DNA of 64,000 nt from Phoronis australis (GCA_002633005.1 NMRA01000030.1:368019-432018); one strand, 5' to 3'; positions 28,401 to 43,400 are shown, counted from the stretch's first letter. A program made the numbers and translations. The notes: generated from the sequence alone by a model not told the origin.

Positions 28401-31400
28401 ATTAGAACTGGTCCAATGGTTTTAGAATAAGATTGATAAACTTATTTTTCACTGAAATCGTATACATTTGGTGTTCTCTTCTAAGTACAGTTGGAATGTA
28501 CGTTGTCCACATTTGTTATCTCATTGTCATGTAAAATTTGACTTAATTAACTGCTGCATACACCTGTTACAAAAGATTTGGATAGACTGTTAGTAGTATT
28601 CCACAGTAAATAAAAGACAATTAGCAGCACCTGAACTAAGGTATTGTGCTGTGGTCAACGAAAGATGCACATGGTCTTTAATTTGCTGTAAAAGTTATGT
28701 TGTAATTTCCAGTATGATGAAATACCTGCTCTTCAATGCCAAAGTCAAGTTCCTGAAATCTGGTTTCGCTCAAGGTTTGGAGCAGTGCGATCGTTATCAG
28801 TCGAGAGTTGACATACTCAAACTTCTACTATCAGCTAATTGTAAGATTGTCCCATCCATAGAAGAACTATCCAAGCTGGACACTGTTCGGTGAGTAGAAT
28901 TTTTTTGTATTGCTGTGGGTAGTTCTTTTACAGTGGGTAGCATTATACAGTATTACCTATGATCATTGGATAATTCCGACAAATGTAGTCATGCCACGCC
29001 CACTATAGTTACTATTGCTACAGTCACACAAGTTCAAAGTCAATACAGCGCAAGTCAACAAAACAACTCCAGCAACAGGTTCTCACCATATTTCACTGAA
29101 ACGTATCATATAGATGTGCGTTATCAAAATGTGTCCTGAGGAATCAAACAACTTTTGGAGGCATCAGGTATCCATTATACCAAGCCTTTAAGCCCAGTCA
29201 TAGATTATGTCAACCCATTGTCACATCAGTATATCCATTATACCAAACCTTTAATCCCAGTTATATAGCATGCCAGCTCATTGTCACACCAGTGCATTGA
29301 TGATACCAAGCCTTTGAGCCTAGTCATAGATTATGAGCCTATTGTCACATCATGCTTTATTGTTCAAAGATGTCTGATCTATGACAGACAGATACAGTAC
29401 GGTATAGCTGTTTCACATTGCACCCTTATGTTCAGTGACACGACTAGGTCCTCCAAATGATGGTGAGAAAAACTATCTCCATGCAGTTTGACTTGACTTT
29501 TTTGAAAGAATTTTGAGGTCTAGTTTTAGTAATCAGAAAGTGTCTTGGGTTGTCGACTGGGCCACGTTTGTGGCCATATGTGTTGTGGTCATATGTGTTG
29601 TGGTCTTATGTGTTGTGGCCATATGTGTTGTGGTCATATGTGTTGTGGTCATATGTGTTGTGGTCATATGTTTTGTCATTTGAATATGTTCCAAATGTGT
29701 AACTGGAAAAAATGCTTCCTGAAACATGAAGGATTATTTCTTTCACTACGAGTTTGTTTATTGAGGCATTTATTCGACTGATTGTTAAGTCTGATACATA
29801 CTGTCATCAGTGACAGGCACTTGTCCCCATTCCTTGCTCAATATCATTGATCTGTCACAAGTTCACCTTCAGTCAAACATACATTTTCATTTCAAGCCAA
29901 TTTTTGTGGAACAAAGATGGCAGACTATAGCTGTGTTTACATTTTTCAATGCCTTAATTGCTTGAAATTACTAGCTTGGTTGGCGTTTTTGAACTATCCA
30001 TAAATGTCCTTCATGGTGTCTCAAAACACACATCTTTTTTCTATTGTTTTATTGTCGCAAACCAACTCATCAGAGGCAGGAGTCACTTTCTCGTGACCAC
30101 ATACCCAAGCTTCCTATAATGTGTTTGTTGTTGTCAAAGAACTGTGAGTGACATGATTAGACTCTTCCCACTGACCACATGGAGAAGAATAAGTGGAGAC
30201 TGTTCTGTCTGTTTGTCTCACTCAATGAAATGTTTTGTTTGACCACCTGTATACACAACCAAGAGATGGTGAATTCAGTGCCCTGTCTTAAAAACCATTG
30301 TTTCCAAGACCTTAGTAGAGGGTGTATAAGGCCTGTTCAAGCCTTCATTAACATTGGTCCTTATCTTTATGAAGGTGACGGTGGATGTCGTCCACTGTAC
30401 TGGCACAAACCTACCTATCTTAAATAGCCGTTTTCATCAATTAGTTTGTTATTTAACTAGTTAATGGCATCCGGCACATTGTGTAAGATCCAGCTAAAAG
30501 AATACCAGACAACTGTTATTTCATCCCATAAACATGATCATTCATAGCTGACCATGAAGCCAGTTCCATCAAATGTCTCTGTAAATCTGCCATCAATCCA
30601 TTCACTCTGTTCAACAGTCAGATATTTCTTCCACACTCCTGACTTTCCCTCCCGCAGCAGTCTAGACTTGGATGTATCCAGCAAGCTACTGTCTATTGGT
30701 GCCAGACTCGGACACTTTTTCATGTTTTCAAAACTGCTGACCCTGGCGATGCTCTCCATGACCTCTGACCCTAGTGGGTGACCCATGAACTCGGCCAATC
30801 TGCTTACCTCTCTTTTCAGGTCTTTCTGCATGTCTTCGTACTGTATAACCAGCATTGGTATCTCATGCCTGTGCTTCCACCAGGTGTGGTAAAACCTGAA
30901 GTAGTCCCCTCCCCCGTACCCCAGCCCCCATCGGCTGCAGAACCGCTGCACGAATGTGTTCAGTGTACCATCGAATGGATTGATCTTAAGGGCGGACCAA
31001 AACCTGTACATGCTGAAAACATGGTCCTTGGGATTCCTGACCACAAGGACGACCTTGACCTTGCCCTGCCTAACCGTTTCTGGCATGTTCTCCCAGTGTA
31101 AGTGGGTATTGAAGAGACGAGGAGCCTTTTTGTTTTTCCAACGTTCCAGTTGTTGCTCAGTTGTTTCCTTTTTGGGTTGGCCAAATAAAATGGTGGGGAA
31201 TTCCAAGTATTCAATTTGGTTACCAATGTACTGGCTTCTCACACATTCATGGTCTCCATTCGACTGTATATGAGCCATAATGTACTTCAGCCAATGGGTG
31301 CCACACTTGGCGAAACCAACCAATAGTATCTCAGTATCTCACATGTCTAAGTTTGGTACTGAGCTGTGAACGCGATCTTCATCGAAGGCAGTTTTCTTGA

Positions 31401-34400
31401 ATACGATGCCATCGATGACGAAGTGGTCAAATTCTGGTGTTTCCTGAAAAAATTTGTTAAATATAAGCTGCTAAAATGAATAGTTTGATAAGAAGAGTTC
31501 GTTTATAGACCTTTTGCGAAGTATGAAGTATCGTGGATTTTGTCCTAATTCCCCAATTGATGGAGCTTGACGTTCACCTAAGTTACAAATGTCCCTGATG
31601 AACAGGAAAATTTGTAATCTGACCCAAAATTTTGACGATTTTTGTTGTTCAAATTATTAGAAGTCAGTTTCGCAATAATGTGTAGACTTGTGTTAAGAAT
31701 ACATAACTGGCAGCAGGTGGATAAAAGAAGATGGAAAGTTTTGCATTGGCAGTCACCAAGTTATTCTGAAGACACCATGACTGTAGATTACTCTGTGAAT
31801 AGACACACAAACTTACACAAGAACTTGAAATATTTTGTAGATCGGACTGACAAATTTTTAGTTCTTTCAAGCATTCAATAATTTCTTTCAAATATTCAAG
31901 GCCATAGACCCTAAGTACTATTTCTAACAAAATAATACTACTACTTCACAGCCATGGTTACAAACATTTCTTTATACATGAGGACTCTTGCTCACCTGAG
32001 GAGAAAATGTGCTTAAGCTTTCCCTTCTAAAATACAAATTTTTTGGATAAGGGGAAAAATCCCATCCCCAGTCGCTTCCATTGTCATCTTCTTCCCACCT
32101 TCTGGTCATCACCAAGACCTCAGGTTTCCCTGCCCTGTCACAAGTAGTCAAAACTAATGTTTCGTGTTCTTTCAAAAGTTGCTTTCCCATTAGAGGCGAA
32201 ACTTTGCTTTCATCGAAGTTTCGGTGAGTGGAAAGATTAACTCTTGTAGTAAATCTGCAGGTGAAACTTCACTTAAAATGGTAGGATGTAAAAGCAAAGC
32301 TTCGGTACTCACTGAAACTTCAGTGTAGTGGGAATACTCAAAGCAAAGCTTCATCGAAGTTATCGGTAGAGGTCGCGGCAACGATATATGATCATGCAAT
32401 ATTCCCAGAACGGGTTCTTATTGCTCTGTAGCTGACGTGCTCTCAATAGACAGACGTAAATAAATAAAAGAAAGCATATCTGAGGAAGAATGACACTGAT
32501 CATTTTCATAAACACTCATAAAAGGCAGGAGAACATTTTTAGTTAGCCTCGAACCCACTATTCAATATTCGTTTGAGAGTACGAATGAACTGAGTTGTCT
32601 GTTGTCATAGCGATAGTTTCGATATCGCTGTTAAGTGGGAAAGGTAAGTGAAGTTTCGGTGAAGTTTAGACAAAACTTTAGTAAACTGAAGTTCCCCTAA
32701 TGGGAAAGCGACCTTTGACACTGCTTAGAGCAGACGACCCTAGAATTCTGTCCGTGAGGACTTTTCTGGTTGTAGGGATGTCGGGAAGTGAACTCAGGAC
32801 TCCCATGAATGAATTTCTGTGCTCAATACTTTGTGATAACCCATGCACTCGTGATAAACTAATCCTCATTCTGTTCTGTAAGTCAAAGCTGTAAACATTG
32901 AAATCATAACTAGTGAGGATTGTTGCATTACTAAAACCTTCTGACTCGGAGGGTCGTGTAAGTTTGAGGTGATTCTAACGGCGAAGAGAATAATTCTTTG
33001 GAGGGGAATTTTTGGGTCTGATGAATGTAATTTCCCACGCTTTTTAAGTATTTGTCAGGATCTAATATTCAGTCCAAAATTGGTACATCGAGGGTCCAGT
33101 CATCTGACACTGTGCTTAACATGATGTGTAGAGTAAAATGACAGTCATAGCTACTCAAACCTTCCAGTGTAGAGTAAAATGACAGTCATAGCTACTCAAA
33201 CCTTCCAGACAGTGTAGAGTAAAATGACAGTCATAGCTACTCAAACCTTCCAGTGTACAGTAAAATGACAGTCATAGCTACTCAAACCTTCCAGTGTAGA
33301 GTAAAATGACAGTCAAAGCTACTCAAACCTTCCAGTGTAGAGTAAAATGACAGTCATAGCTACTCAAACCTTCCAGTGTAGAGTAAAATGACAGTCATAG
33401 CTACTCAAACCTTTCACTGTTGTTTGCTTGACACGTGTGGAGTTGAGTGACTGTTGTGATTCCCCTTGATGTGTAGACTGGTGCACTTCTTACCTGATTT
33501 GAAGTGATTTGATGTTGTGCATGAACCTGTGTGAAATGACCCTATTATGTCATCTTTTACTATCAAAATCTAGTTAGCTGTCAAAGTAAACAAACACAAC
33601 TGCAACACCTTGTCTGGTCCCAAGTCACTAGAAGAAACTATTGTTTTGCAGTGGATGTAGGAAACTTAACTGTAACCAATTTAGTGTAGTTACTTAATAC
33701 CTAGTACCAAAAGTTTTTTATAACCAGCAGTGGCTTCAAACTTCCATTTCCTTACCTAGTACCAAAAGTTTTTTATAACCAGCAGTGGCTTCAAACTTCC
33801 ATTTTCTTCACCTGATTCCTAAAACTTAGCTGTCTCTTTGATTCCTATTGGTTGGTACATAGGGCCTTAACATTCAGTCTTTTCCCTGCTTTACGCTCAC
33901 ATTCATATGAGCCAGCTTCCATGTTTATTTTTGTTCGAAGACAACAAAACTTATTCCGTGATATGACCTTACCTCAGCCATAGTTTTTCCTGGACTCATA
34001 TCCTTTGTGTCTGTCTGTGTGGATGACCTAGATATCTTAAGACTTTGGTACACAAAGGTCATTTACCATCAATCTTTGCATGTGTGCACCCTTGGCCTTG
34101 TATAAAAAATGTCAGTCTTATCAACTGAATTATCTTACCCTCATGGTTTGTTTTTATGTCTGTAACGGACGGACATTGTTCTTAGATACATCATACAACT
34201 TGTGAGTTGTTAGACACTAACTTCCTTAGCTGCCAACCAGGGATGACAACACAGTTTTGCGGACTACTGATGGTACTGCCATCTCCAGCATCACCAGCAG
34301 CAATAGGCCATCGGGTAGTGTCTGTTGGACAGTCGGCCAGAGTGTCTGAAGCAATAGTTTCCAAGCTCTAGTCCAATTCCAGCAAGATGCCCATTCTGTA

Positions 34401-37400
34401 GCACATTGAAGGCTCTTGTTTGTCTTCCTAATGTCACACCTACTACTGAGTCCAATCTGGGCTAATAGAGATGACGTTGGTCAGGCAACAAAACCACAGC
34501 ACCCATCCTCCACGGGCAGAACATGATGGCTCCAACTTCTCTCCTCACATTGCTATCTTAATGACTCGTACCATGTTTACTTCCTTTCGTATGCATATTC
34601 CATGTTCCCCTCCCACTCAACTATCAGCTCCATCAACAGTACTTCTTTCAAAAAACCGACCAAATGACAATATCTGGGCTTTCATTGGTAATATGGTCAG
34701 GGAATCAAAGAGCTGATCCAAAGTCAGTTCTGATCTGCCAGTCACTGACATCACACAACAGCTTCAGTTGTCTTCCTGGCCTATTTGCACCTGAATGAGA
34801 CTTTCCCTTGCAAATGAATTGCATACACTGGCGGTCATATTGCTGGTTTTACAATACGGTGAGCTATCTGCGACTCTTACAGGACCTCCTAGAGTTGGGA
34901 AAATCACTGATGTGGTCAAAAATTCTTGTCATTTTTCATTTCTCTCGTTTAGACGTCTCCGTGACAAACTCATCGAAGATGAGAGACTATCCGTTGCCAT
35001 GGAGATCTCTACAAAGTCGGGTCTTGACCCTTCAGGAGTATGGGCTGCGTGGGGTTTTGCCTGTCTCAAGTCAGGTGATTACACAGGGGCTAGAGAGAAG
35101 TTTGCCAGGTGCTTAAAGGTAAGATTCTGTTGAGGAGTTGTACACAAAGAAGTTGCTACATGTTGCGAAAAAGTACATTTTTCATAGAGCGTGACGATGT
35201 TGAGCAGGTAAAATTCACTTGCTACATCTTGACACGTCAGTTACCACGTCAGTTACCACGTCAGTTACCACGTCAGTTACCACATCAGTTACCTTCAGTT
35301 GGTAACATTTTCAAATTTGTATACGAGTTTTTTATTTGTTTTTCAATCCTCTGAAAGTCAATGTTCTTTAAGGCCAGTACACCTTAATTAATCATTATCA
35401 TGTCAATGAATTTACAAGAAATGAAGTTTACTTGTAGAATTAAGAAAACGGTTTTGAACTTTGTTTGTAAGGTAGTAAATGAGGGCAGAATTGACCATAG
35501 CAAGTTGATGGTCGACCAGGTCATCAGTTGTGACTGCGTCACTTATTTTTGACCCCACACCTGGCTACTCACATAATCACATCACAAATAATAGACACCC
35601 TGTCACTCAACACCAATTTTATACCAGTCCTTCAATTTCCTTGTAATTGTACTCTTTTGGAAATAACCTGGTAGTGGCAGATGGGAGGTAACAACAATTA
35701 AAATCACTGAAATGCAGTTGACTTGGCTGCTGTCTTATAAAAACATGCAAATGAAAAACGGGTAAAAATTCAAGGAACAGAAAAGGGTAGACTAATACTA
35801 AATTGCACAAGATGACTACAAATTCCAACAATTGAATGAATTCAGTAACGCTAAGCTTCACCAACATGTCGTGGGCATCTTCTCCTTTTGGAGGAAAAAT
35901 GACTTGATATGATGATAAGTGGATTGTTTCCTAGAAATCACATAGAAAGCAACTGGAAAATAAAACATCAATTCGAGCCTTTTAGCGCCCTTAGTGACAA
36001 TAATATAACCAGTGTTCAACTTTGCAGGCACCAGTTGACAGGAATGTGAGTCAGTCTGTGTCGAAATTACTCAGTGATATTGTAAGCTGTTTGGAAGCAA
36101 TGCCTTTAGCTGGAACCAGAAGTGTGCAGACGCTGTTGGCGCCACTAAAGTCCATTAATTCTCTGCTGGCTGAACTTCCCACTGTAAGTGTGTCGGATAA
36201 AAGGTGGCTGAATTTACCTCATTCTGTAAATTGATAGCTAAACATCCTACCATAACGTGTTCAACCAGTTGACTCTTACTTGAGTCTTTGAATGTCTTCA
36301 TGTTCTATTTATTGCCTGAAAATTAAAACAAAAAAATTTGAGAAAATGAAGATTCGTGTGTTTTGCAAATTGCTATAGACATTAATTTGTTATTATAATG
36401 CTTGTGAAATATTTTAATTACTTTCATTGCTTTTCTATGTCATGCTTATGTCTTGGAGTTGATTCTGGTTTTATATTTCACAAAGAAGTCTGACCCAGCT
36501 TCATCACAATTAAATTAGTTTAAGACAATCCCCCATATTGTCTTACCTGTGTACACCTGCTAATTTTACTCATCATGTTTTCGCTGTTTAATTTTTTTTT
36601 TGGTAACTGTGTCATGTATTTAGGTCAAGTAGCTTATTAGAAGCTATGCATTTTTTCATTTGTATGAAAGTTTCTCTATAGGTTCAGATGTGTATTCCTT
36701 GTACTGATATCTGTTTTAAATTCAATGTCTTGCCTTTTTAGGTGAACTTAGAAGAAACCAATTTAGACTTGCCTCAGCTGAAGGAGTGTGTTCACTACCT
36801 TAAAACATATGGAAATTACCTGGCCATGGTCAACTTCTACCGTCGCCATGGATACTGGATGAAAGCAGCCCAGTACATTCTAGATAAGGTACTTTGAGTT
36901 TTCTTTTATTTAAATAGTACATCAATACATAGTAACAAGGCTCATTTTTATGTTGTTAATTAGGTACATTGTAGTTTGAAAGAGCTAATAGTATGAATAA
37001 TAATAATGTTTTCTTTTATTGTTGCAATAATTTTCTATTTTATTTACTTTGAAAACAAGCGTTGTTTTGTTGCAGATTGTATTATCTGTTCAGTGTTTAT
37101 CTAGTCTAAAAACGTCCATGAATAGAGTTACATTCATGTTAAACCATAGCCATCAATATAGTGACAGTCATAATATACCGTACTAGGATTAGCAAGGATG
37201 GATCTCGTGTAACTTGTCATTTGTAGTGTACAATTCACCAAGACTTGTGTGTGAAGGATGTCATATCTTTCTGATATCTCACGAAGTATAAATTACACCA
37301 GGCTAATGCACTGCCGTGTGTAGTGATCATTCAGTATTTTGAAAGTGTACGACTATCCAAGAATTAAAGTAAATAGCCTTGAAAACTGGCGAAGGGATAT

Positions 37401-40400
37401 TTTGGTATTATTTCCGTCTGAAATTGGCGAGGTTTTACATTATTGCATCGCTAGTTATATATTGGTCGAGACATCAACTAAAAGTTTAATGATCCATTTC
37501 ATCTGTACATGTAACTCAACTGGCTTGGTCTTGTTTTTGTAGAAGTGTTGCCCAGATATCTTTATCGAGGGTCTTCTAATACCCTCCCTGCAAACGTCAG
37601 AACTTGGTACCCTCCAGGACAACATTCTCATGATTGACACTAAACTGGAGAGGTGGATACCTTACCTGACAGCAGCGTGTCGTTATCTGAACAAGACAAG
37701 GCACATGCATGTTCTATATGAGTTTCAGCTCTTTATGAAGGTACATTGTAGTAATTGGCTGAGAGCATGCTAAGTCACTATGGTGTGATTCTCTTGAGAG
37801 TTTATTGTTGTTTGGACATTGATTGTAGATGATCTTGAGATATGAGTATGTAGTAAACCTTTATTTGGCTGAATACATGCATGATGATCATTTGAGGGCA
37901 ACACTCACTCTCTCTTCTGAGGACATTATCTATCATTGAGGGTAACACTCACTCCCTCTGGTGATGATCATTTGACAGTAACACTCACTCCCTCTGGTGA
38001 TGATCATTTGAGGATAACACTTACTCTCTATGGTGAGGACATTATCTTGTTGGCAAACATCAGTTAAAGATGCTACAAACCTATTTTGTGCCACAAAAAT
38101 CAACTTTTGAATGAACCCTCTTACCACTATGCAGTTGTCTCTTACTCAAACTGGAGGTGGTTTCAGGGTTTCATTATTGCTTGAGACCAGGCTGTACAAG
38201 TTGGCTTGTCACGGTGTGTCGTTCTATGCGCTGGTCTTTGGGAACCCAGAAAGTACTTCTCATCCGAGTAAGGAACAAGTTAAGACATTTTACAGTGGTA
38301 AATAGTCCAAATCAATAGTTCCTTTCTTGGGTGGACCACAAGTTTGTACCTACTTTAACAGTTACTTTGTGGCTACATCACCCAAAACATTTAAGCTTTA
38401 CCAGACTTCTCACAGATGTCGCTGTGTATCACATGTTCAGATCCTCTGCATCTGGTTACATATGTTATATCCACAATGTGGCCACTTTGTGTACATTGAA
38501 TTCAAGAGCCTTGTTGCATGAAACAGTCCTAAGTGGGGACTCGACTAAGTTTCCTAAATCTAATGCGCTTTTGTGGGCTTGTGCAAAACACCAATTGTCC
38601 TTTCTTGTCATGTTTGTCCTTTCTTATCGTGTTTAAGTTTTAACTAAATTCAAATTTTGACTTTGTTGCATTGTTTCTAATTTAAGGACTAAGTCCCTAT
38701 TTATTTTCCCTGGACTCAGGGCTCAGTTTTCAGTTATGGTTATTAGATGAAATATAAGCAAAATGTTACATCTGTGAGTAATAGAAAGACACAAATGCAC
38801 AAAAGGTTTAGGGATCTTTGTCGAGTCCCTATTTGGGACTGTTTCATGCAGCTGTGCACAGAGCACTGCGTCGTCATTACTAAATAGTATGTTCCCACAA
38901 TCTTACTACAGAATTACTTGAACCATTGTTTACAGGATTACCTGCGGGCAGCAATGACCTGTATCACCCATTTCTACCTGTCTGGTGCTGACACCTATGA
39001 GCACTTGTACAACCGCATTAACTACCTGAGCCTTGCTAAGAAACACCTGGATACCTACCTGGAGTTCCATAAGCACCCTCCTTCTAGGCAGCCTGATTGG
39101 TCAACTGGGCCAGAGTCTCAGTTGAGGTTGATACAGTCAACTAATGAAGTCTGCAGGTCAGTCTATGGTACATTCAAAACTGTGCTTATTGAGATTTATG
39201 CCAACTTTTTTGTGTATTTCTCTTTTCAATTCACTCCTAATTTTTTATTGACATCAAATTTCAGGTTCACCAGTAGAGTAGACAATTTTGCTTGTTCATG
39301 GAATTCTTGATGAAGAAATGGTAAAAATTTCAAAATACTCCTTCATTTTTGTTAGAAAATTTATGAAACAAAGTTACGATCAACAGTTTGTCGAAACTAA
39401 TGCCCAAAGGATGCTCATTCCTCGCCACATATTTTGTTCATTATAAAATTTATTATAGACTTATAAAAGCAACTGTCAATATTTTTTGGAGTTATTCAAA
39501 TTTCTTCAGAGATGTATGTGGTCTTCCCAAGTACTTTCATCACTTTTTTACCGTTACTTTTGTTTGAATTGAAAGTGCAATAATCACCTGGGGTCTGTTT
39601 CTTGAAATTTGACTTAAGGCTGAAGTCAGAAACTTGGGCTTATGCTCCACACAACTATTTCAGAAAATATTTGAATGTCACTTGAGCAGAAATGCATTGT
39701 CTTTGAGAGTATGCACGTTGATGGTAGTTACTGGGATATTGTCGTTGAGAGTATAGACATTGATGATAGTTACTGGGATAATGTCTTTGAGAATATAAAT
39801 ATTGATGGTAGTTACTGGGATAATGTGTGTAAATTATTTCTTGATAGCGATGTGCTCATAATTATTTGGCTTTTTCAGCAATTGTGAAGTGCGAGTGTAA
39901 GACCAAGGCTCCCTTTCATGAAATGATTTTAGTCTTAAATTAGGCCAAAGTAACATTGCTGTCATTCCGTCACATGTCACGTTGCGCTTGTTGAATAATG
40001 CTGTTGACGTCATGCCAACAATCGAACTTGAAGAGTCTTAAGGCTTCATGAAATGGAGCCCAGATTTATGTATTAAGTCACTTTTTTGAAACAGACTCCC
40101 AGAATTCCACTGATGGCTACATTACGTCAGCCTCTGAAACTAACCCACCATGACAATCAACTTAATGGGTGTGGTCTGATGCAATAATGGGTGTGGTCTG
40201 ATACAATAATGGGTGTGGTCTGATGCAATGTTCACCTGTAAGTTCATTCCAAGGTTTGAAATCATTTCTAATATGAGAAAAACAAGGTGAGCTCAGTTTT
40301 ATCATGACAAGAAGTGTAAATCAAAAGTTGCTTTTTGACACACGGTTGGGTTTAGGTCAAAAAAGCATTGGTTCTGGTCTGTTTTTTTTTTTGAAAATTG

Positions 40401-43400
40401 AGCTGGTGGTACGGTACTTTTGCTCTTTTTTTCAAAAAATAAAATCCACCAGAAACGAACATAATGATGCGGAACTTGTTTTTTTTGCTCATCATTTGGG
40501 AAATGATGCTGTTTTAAATCTTGTTTACTCTTGTTAATGTGTCTTTGTTCAGCTTTAAAAAAGCAAAACCTTGGCTGAAATTGATATGGGTGGACATTTT
40601 TTTAGTTGATGAACGCAGGTCTCAAAATGTGTCAGGGTAAAAACCAGAATCTACGTTGCTTTTTTGGACTTACATCCTGTTTTGAAAATTTTGTGAAAGT
40701 TGTGCAAGTTTAACCTGTGTCATTTGCTACAAAATCTTATTTTTCAGGCACATTAGTACAGTGAATCTGCAGACAGATGTCACTCGTTTCCTTCATATGT
40801 ATCAAGCCAATCTATTGGCTGCGGTCAATTACCATGGTGACATTGTGAGCTCTCCAGGTGGCGCTGAGGGTGGTGGCCCCAATAGAAGCAGTCAGCTGTG
40901 TACTTTGTTTGGAAACAATAAGATGAAAGCTGAAACAGCCTCTTTGGTACTTTTAGTTGTTTTTGTTATTTAAACTCTCAACATTACTTTTACTTGGTGC
41001 CTATTTTGTACATGTTACTTAATTTTGTACAATTAACAGTTATTTTAAGGAATTAAGTGTTATGTCTCTGTGATTTTCAAATGGTTATACGCTTATTCAG
41101 AATGTATCTGAAATATTTCTCTTTCAGTATGTCACCTGTTTCTGACAAATTTCAGTTTCCAAAATAAAGTGGTCGTTTTAAGACAGGACAGGTGTATTCT
41201 TGCAATATTTTAGGACTTTCAACTAAAAGCAGAAAGAATTTGTTAGTGAAGATGGGAGGTTACTCAACTTTCAAAGACCACAAAAGATCTGTTTTCATGG
41301 TGATATGGTTATTGTTTAGGATTTAGGAGACAAGGAGCCTGATATTACTATTTCGTGATATGAAAATTTGTTTTTGTGTACTGATCACAGGAAAATTGCA
41401 TGTTTATGTTCATGTTTATGTTCATGTTTCTGTTCATGTTTGTGTTCATGTTTGTGTTCATGTTTGTATTCATGTTTGTGTTCATGTGCAAAGCAGTTTA
41501 TGTGTCATCTATGTAAACCCTATTGCGTGATCTTGTTAGGCTATGGGCTTTTCTAAGATTACTGAATATCCATTAAGTTGTTTGCTGAAGTTTTTCTGCT
41601 GGCTTTTTCAGATAATGTTGTCTGGCAACAACATAAATGATGGGTTTGGCCTAGCCTTCCGTGTTATTCAGGTGAGCTGATAACTTAGAAGTACTATATC
41701 TTGGTAAACAAGTAATGTGGCAATACTGACTCTGTGCATCTGTTACATATCGATATCATTATTTAGTGTTTGTTGTTACATTGACTTTCCTTGTTAAGTA
41801 CAAAAAGAATATTAACGGTTAACTTTCATCCACTTATTCCTTGCTTTTCATACTATTTGAAAAGCACATGATGGGGTCAGTTTGTATCTTAAATAAAATA
41901 ACTTTAGTGTTACGTTTAACAGAAAAATTGCAATGTGTGGGTTGCACTAAACGTAAATTGTCATTTGTCATTCAAAATACTTAAATTCATAGAGTACATT
42001 CTTCATTTCTGAAGCATTATGGGTAATTTAATCAAGTATCCTGCCGATGTTATAGATCTGTTTAAGTTGAGGTTATGTTGTCTTTAAGTAAGGATTCTGA
42101 ACCATCCACACTGTTTACGTGAAGGTTCAGTGTTTAAGTAGAGGTTAGTGTTAATGTGAAGGCTGTGTGTTTTTGTGAAGTGTCAGTGTTCATGTGAAGG
42201 CTAAGTGTTCATAGGAAGGCTCAGTGTTCATGTGAAGGCTCAGTGTTCATGTGAAGGTTCAGTTTTCATGTGAGGAGCCAGTGGTCATGTGAAAGCTCAG
42301 TGTTTGTGTGAAGGTTCAGTGTCCATGTGCAAGTACCTATAGGGTTGTCTGTGTTGTGTGCTCACCCAGTCTCCCCATCTTGTTCTCAGGAATTCCGTCT
42401 CAACTCCTCACTGGTATACACCCAGACTGCTCGCCAGTTGTCAAGGCAACGCAAGTATAACTACATCAAGCAGTTACTTGGCTGTATCCGTGATTCGGGT
42501 CTGTCTGATCATCAGACTTGTGATGAGGTCATCGGGGCATGTGTACGCGTCATTGCTGATGACCCAAAAGAGGTACTTCTGAGATTTATTACTGAGTGTG
42601 ATTGCTTTAACTAGGTGGTGTCTATAGAAAGTCTGATCAGGTGGCTTAATGGTGTTTGTAATGTAACTTACGACATAAATTACCATATTCAGGTGTGTTA
42701 ATGACCATGGCTACTTATTTGAGAAGTTATAAAGTCAGGGTAGTATGAGGATTTGAAAAGTCAAAGTTGGACGTTTGACAAACAGTTGCTGTGCTGAGAA
42801 TGTACAAATTATTGGCTTGTTGTTCCACCATGTATGACAAACAAAGTGAACATGCCATGAAATGTGAACTTGTCCACCAACACTCGTGATTTCCCATAAC
42901 ACTGTATGGCAAGGGAACATCTGACGACATTGTCTAATACCTCAGAGTTGGTAACACTCACGCTCAAGAGCGTTTTTTTTTTTTGTTCCTCGGTCCTTTT
43001 GGGTACTTAAATTTCTGTGGCCAGGCCGTGTGTCACCTGAAGGATATTTATCATCCGTTGGAGTTAGCAGAATTACTGCCACTTTAGTTTTAAAAATACC
43101 AATGAGTTAAGTTCTTAAAACAAATTAAACGAATCATCTTTTCATTCTTAGTCATCTTGCATAAGTATTTAGAACATATCTTGAAAATTATACTTACAAA
43201 AAATAAAATTAGAAAGATTTTGGAGTTCTTTTTCTGAAAGAATTACAAAGTTTGTATAAAGTTTTGAGTTTGTTCAAAATACTTTTAAAATGATTTAAAA
43301 TCCGTATGTGTAACTCTTAAGTTGAAAATAGTAGGAACACAAATACATACACAAAATCATTCTTTAAGCCTTTAGTGGAACAAATATGTTTACATTTGAA

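Noticed and set aside
33482-33496. Echo of the first minisatellite (gcacttcttacctg)
   Set aside because: A single 14-base match; could be chance.
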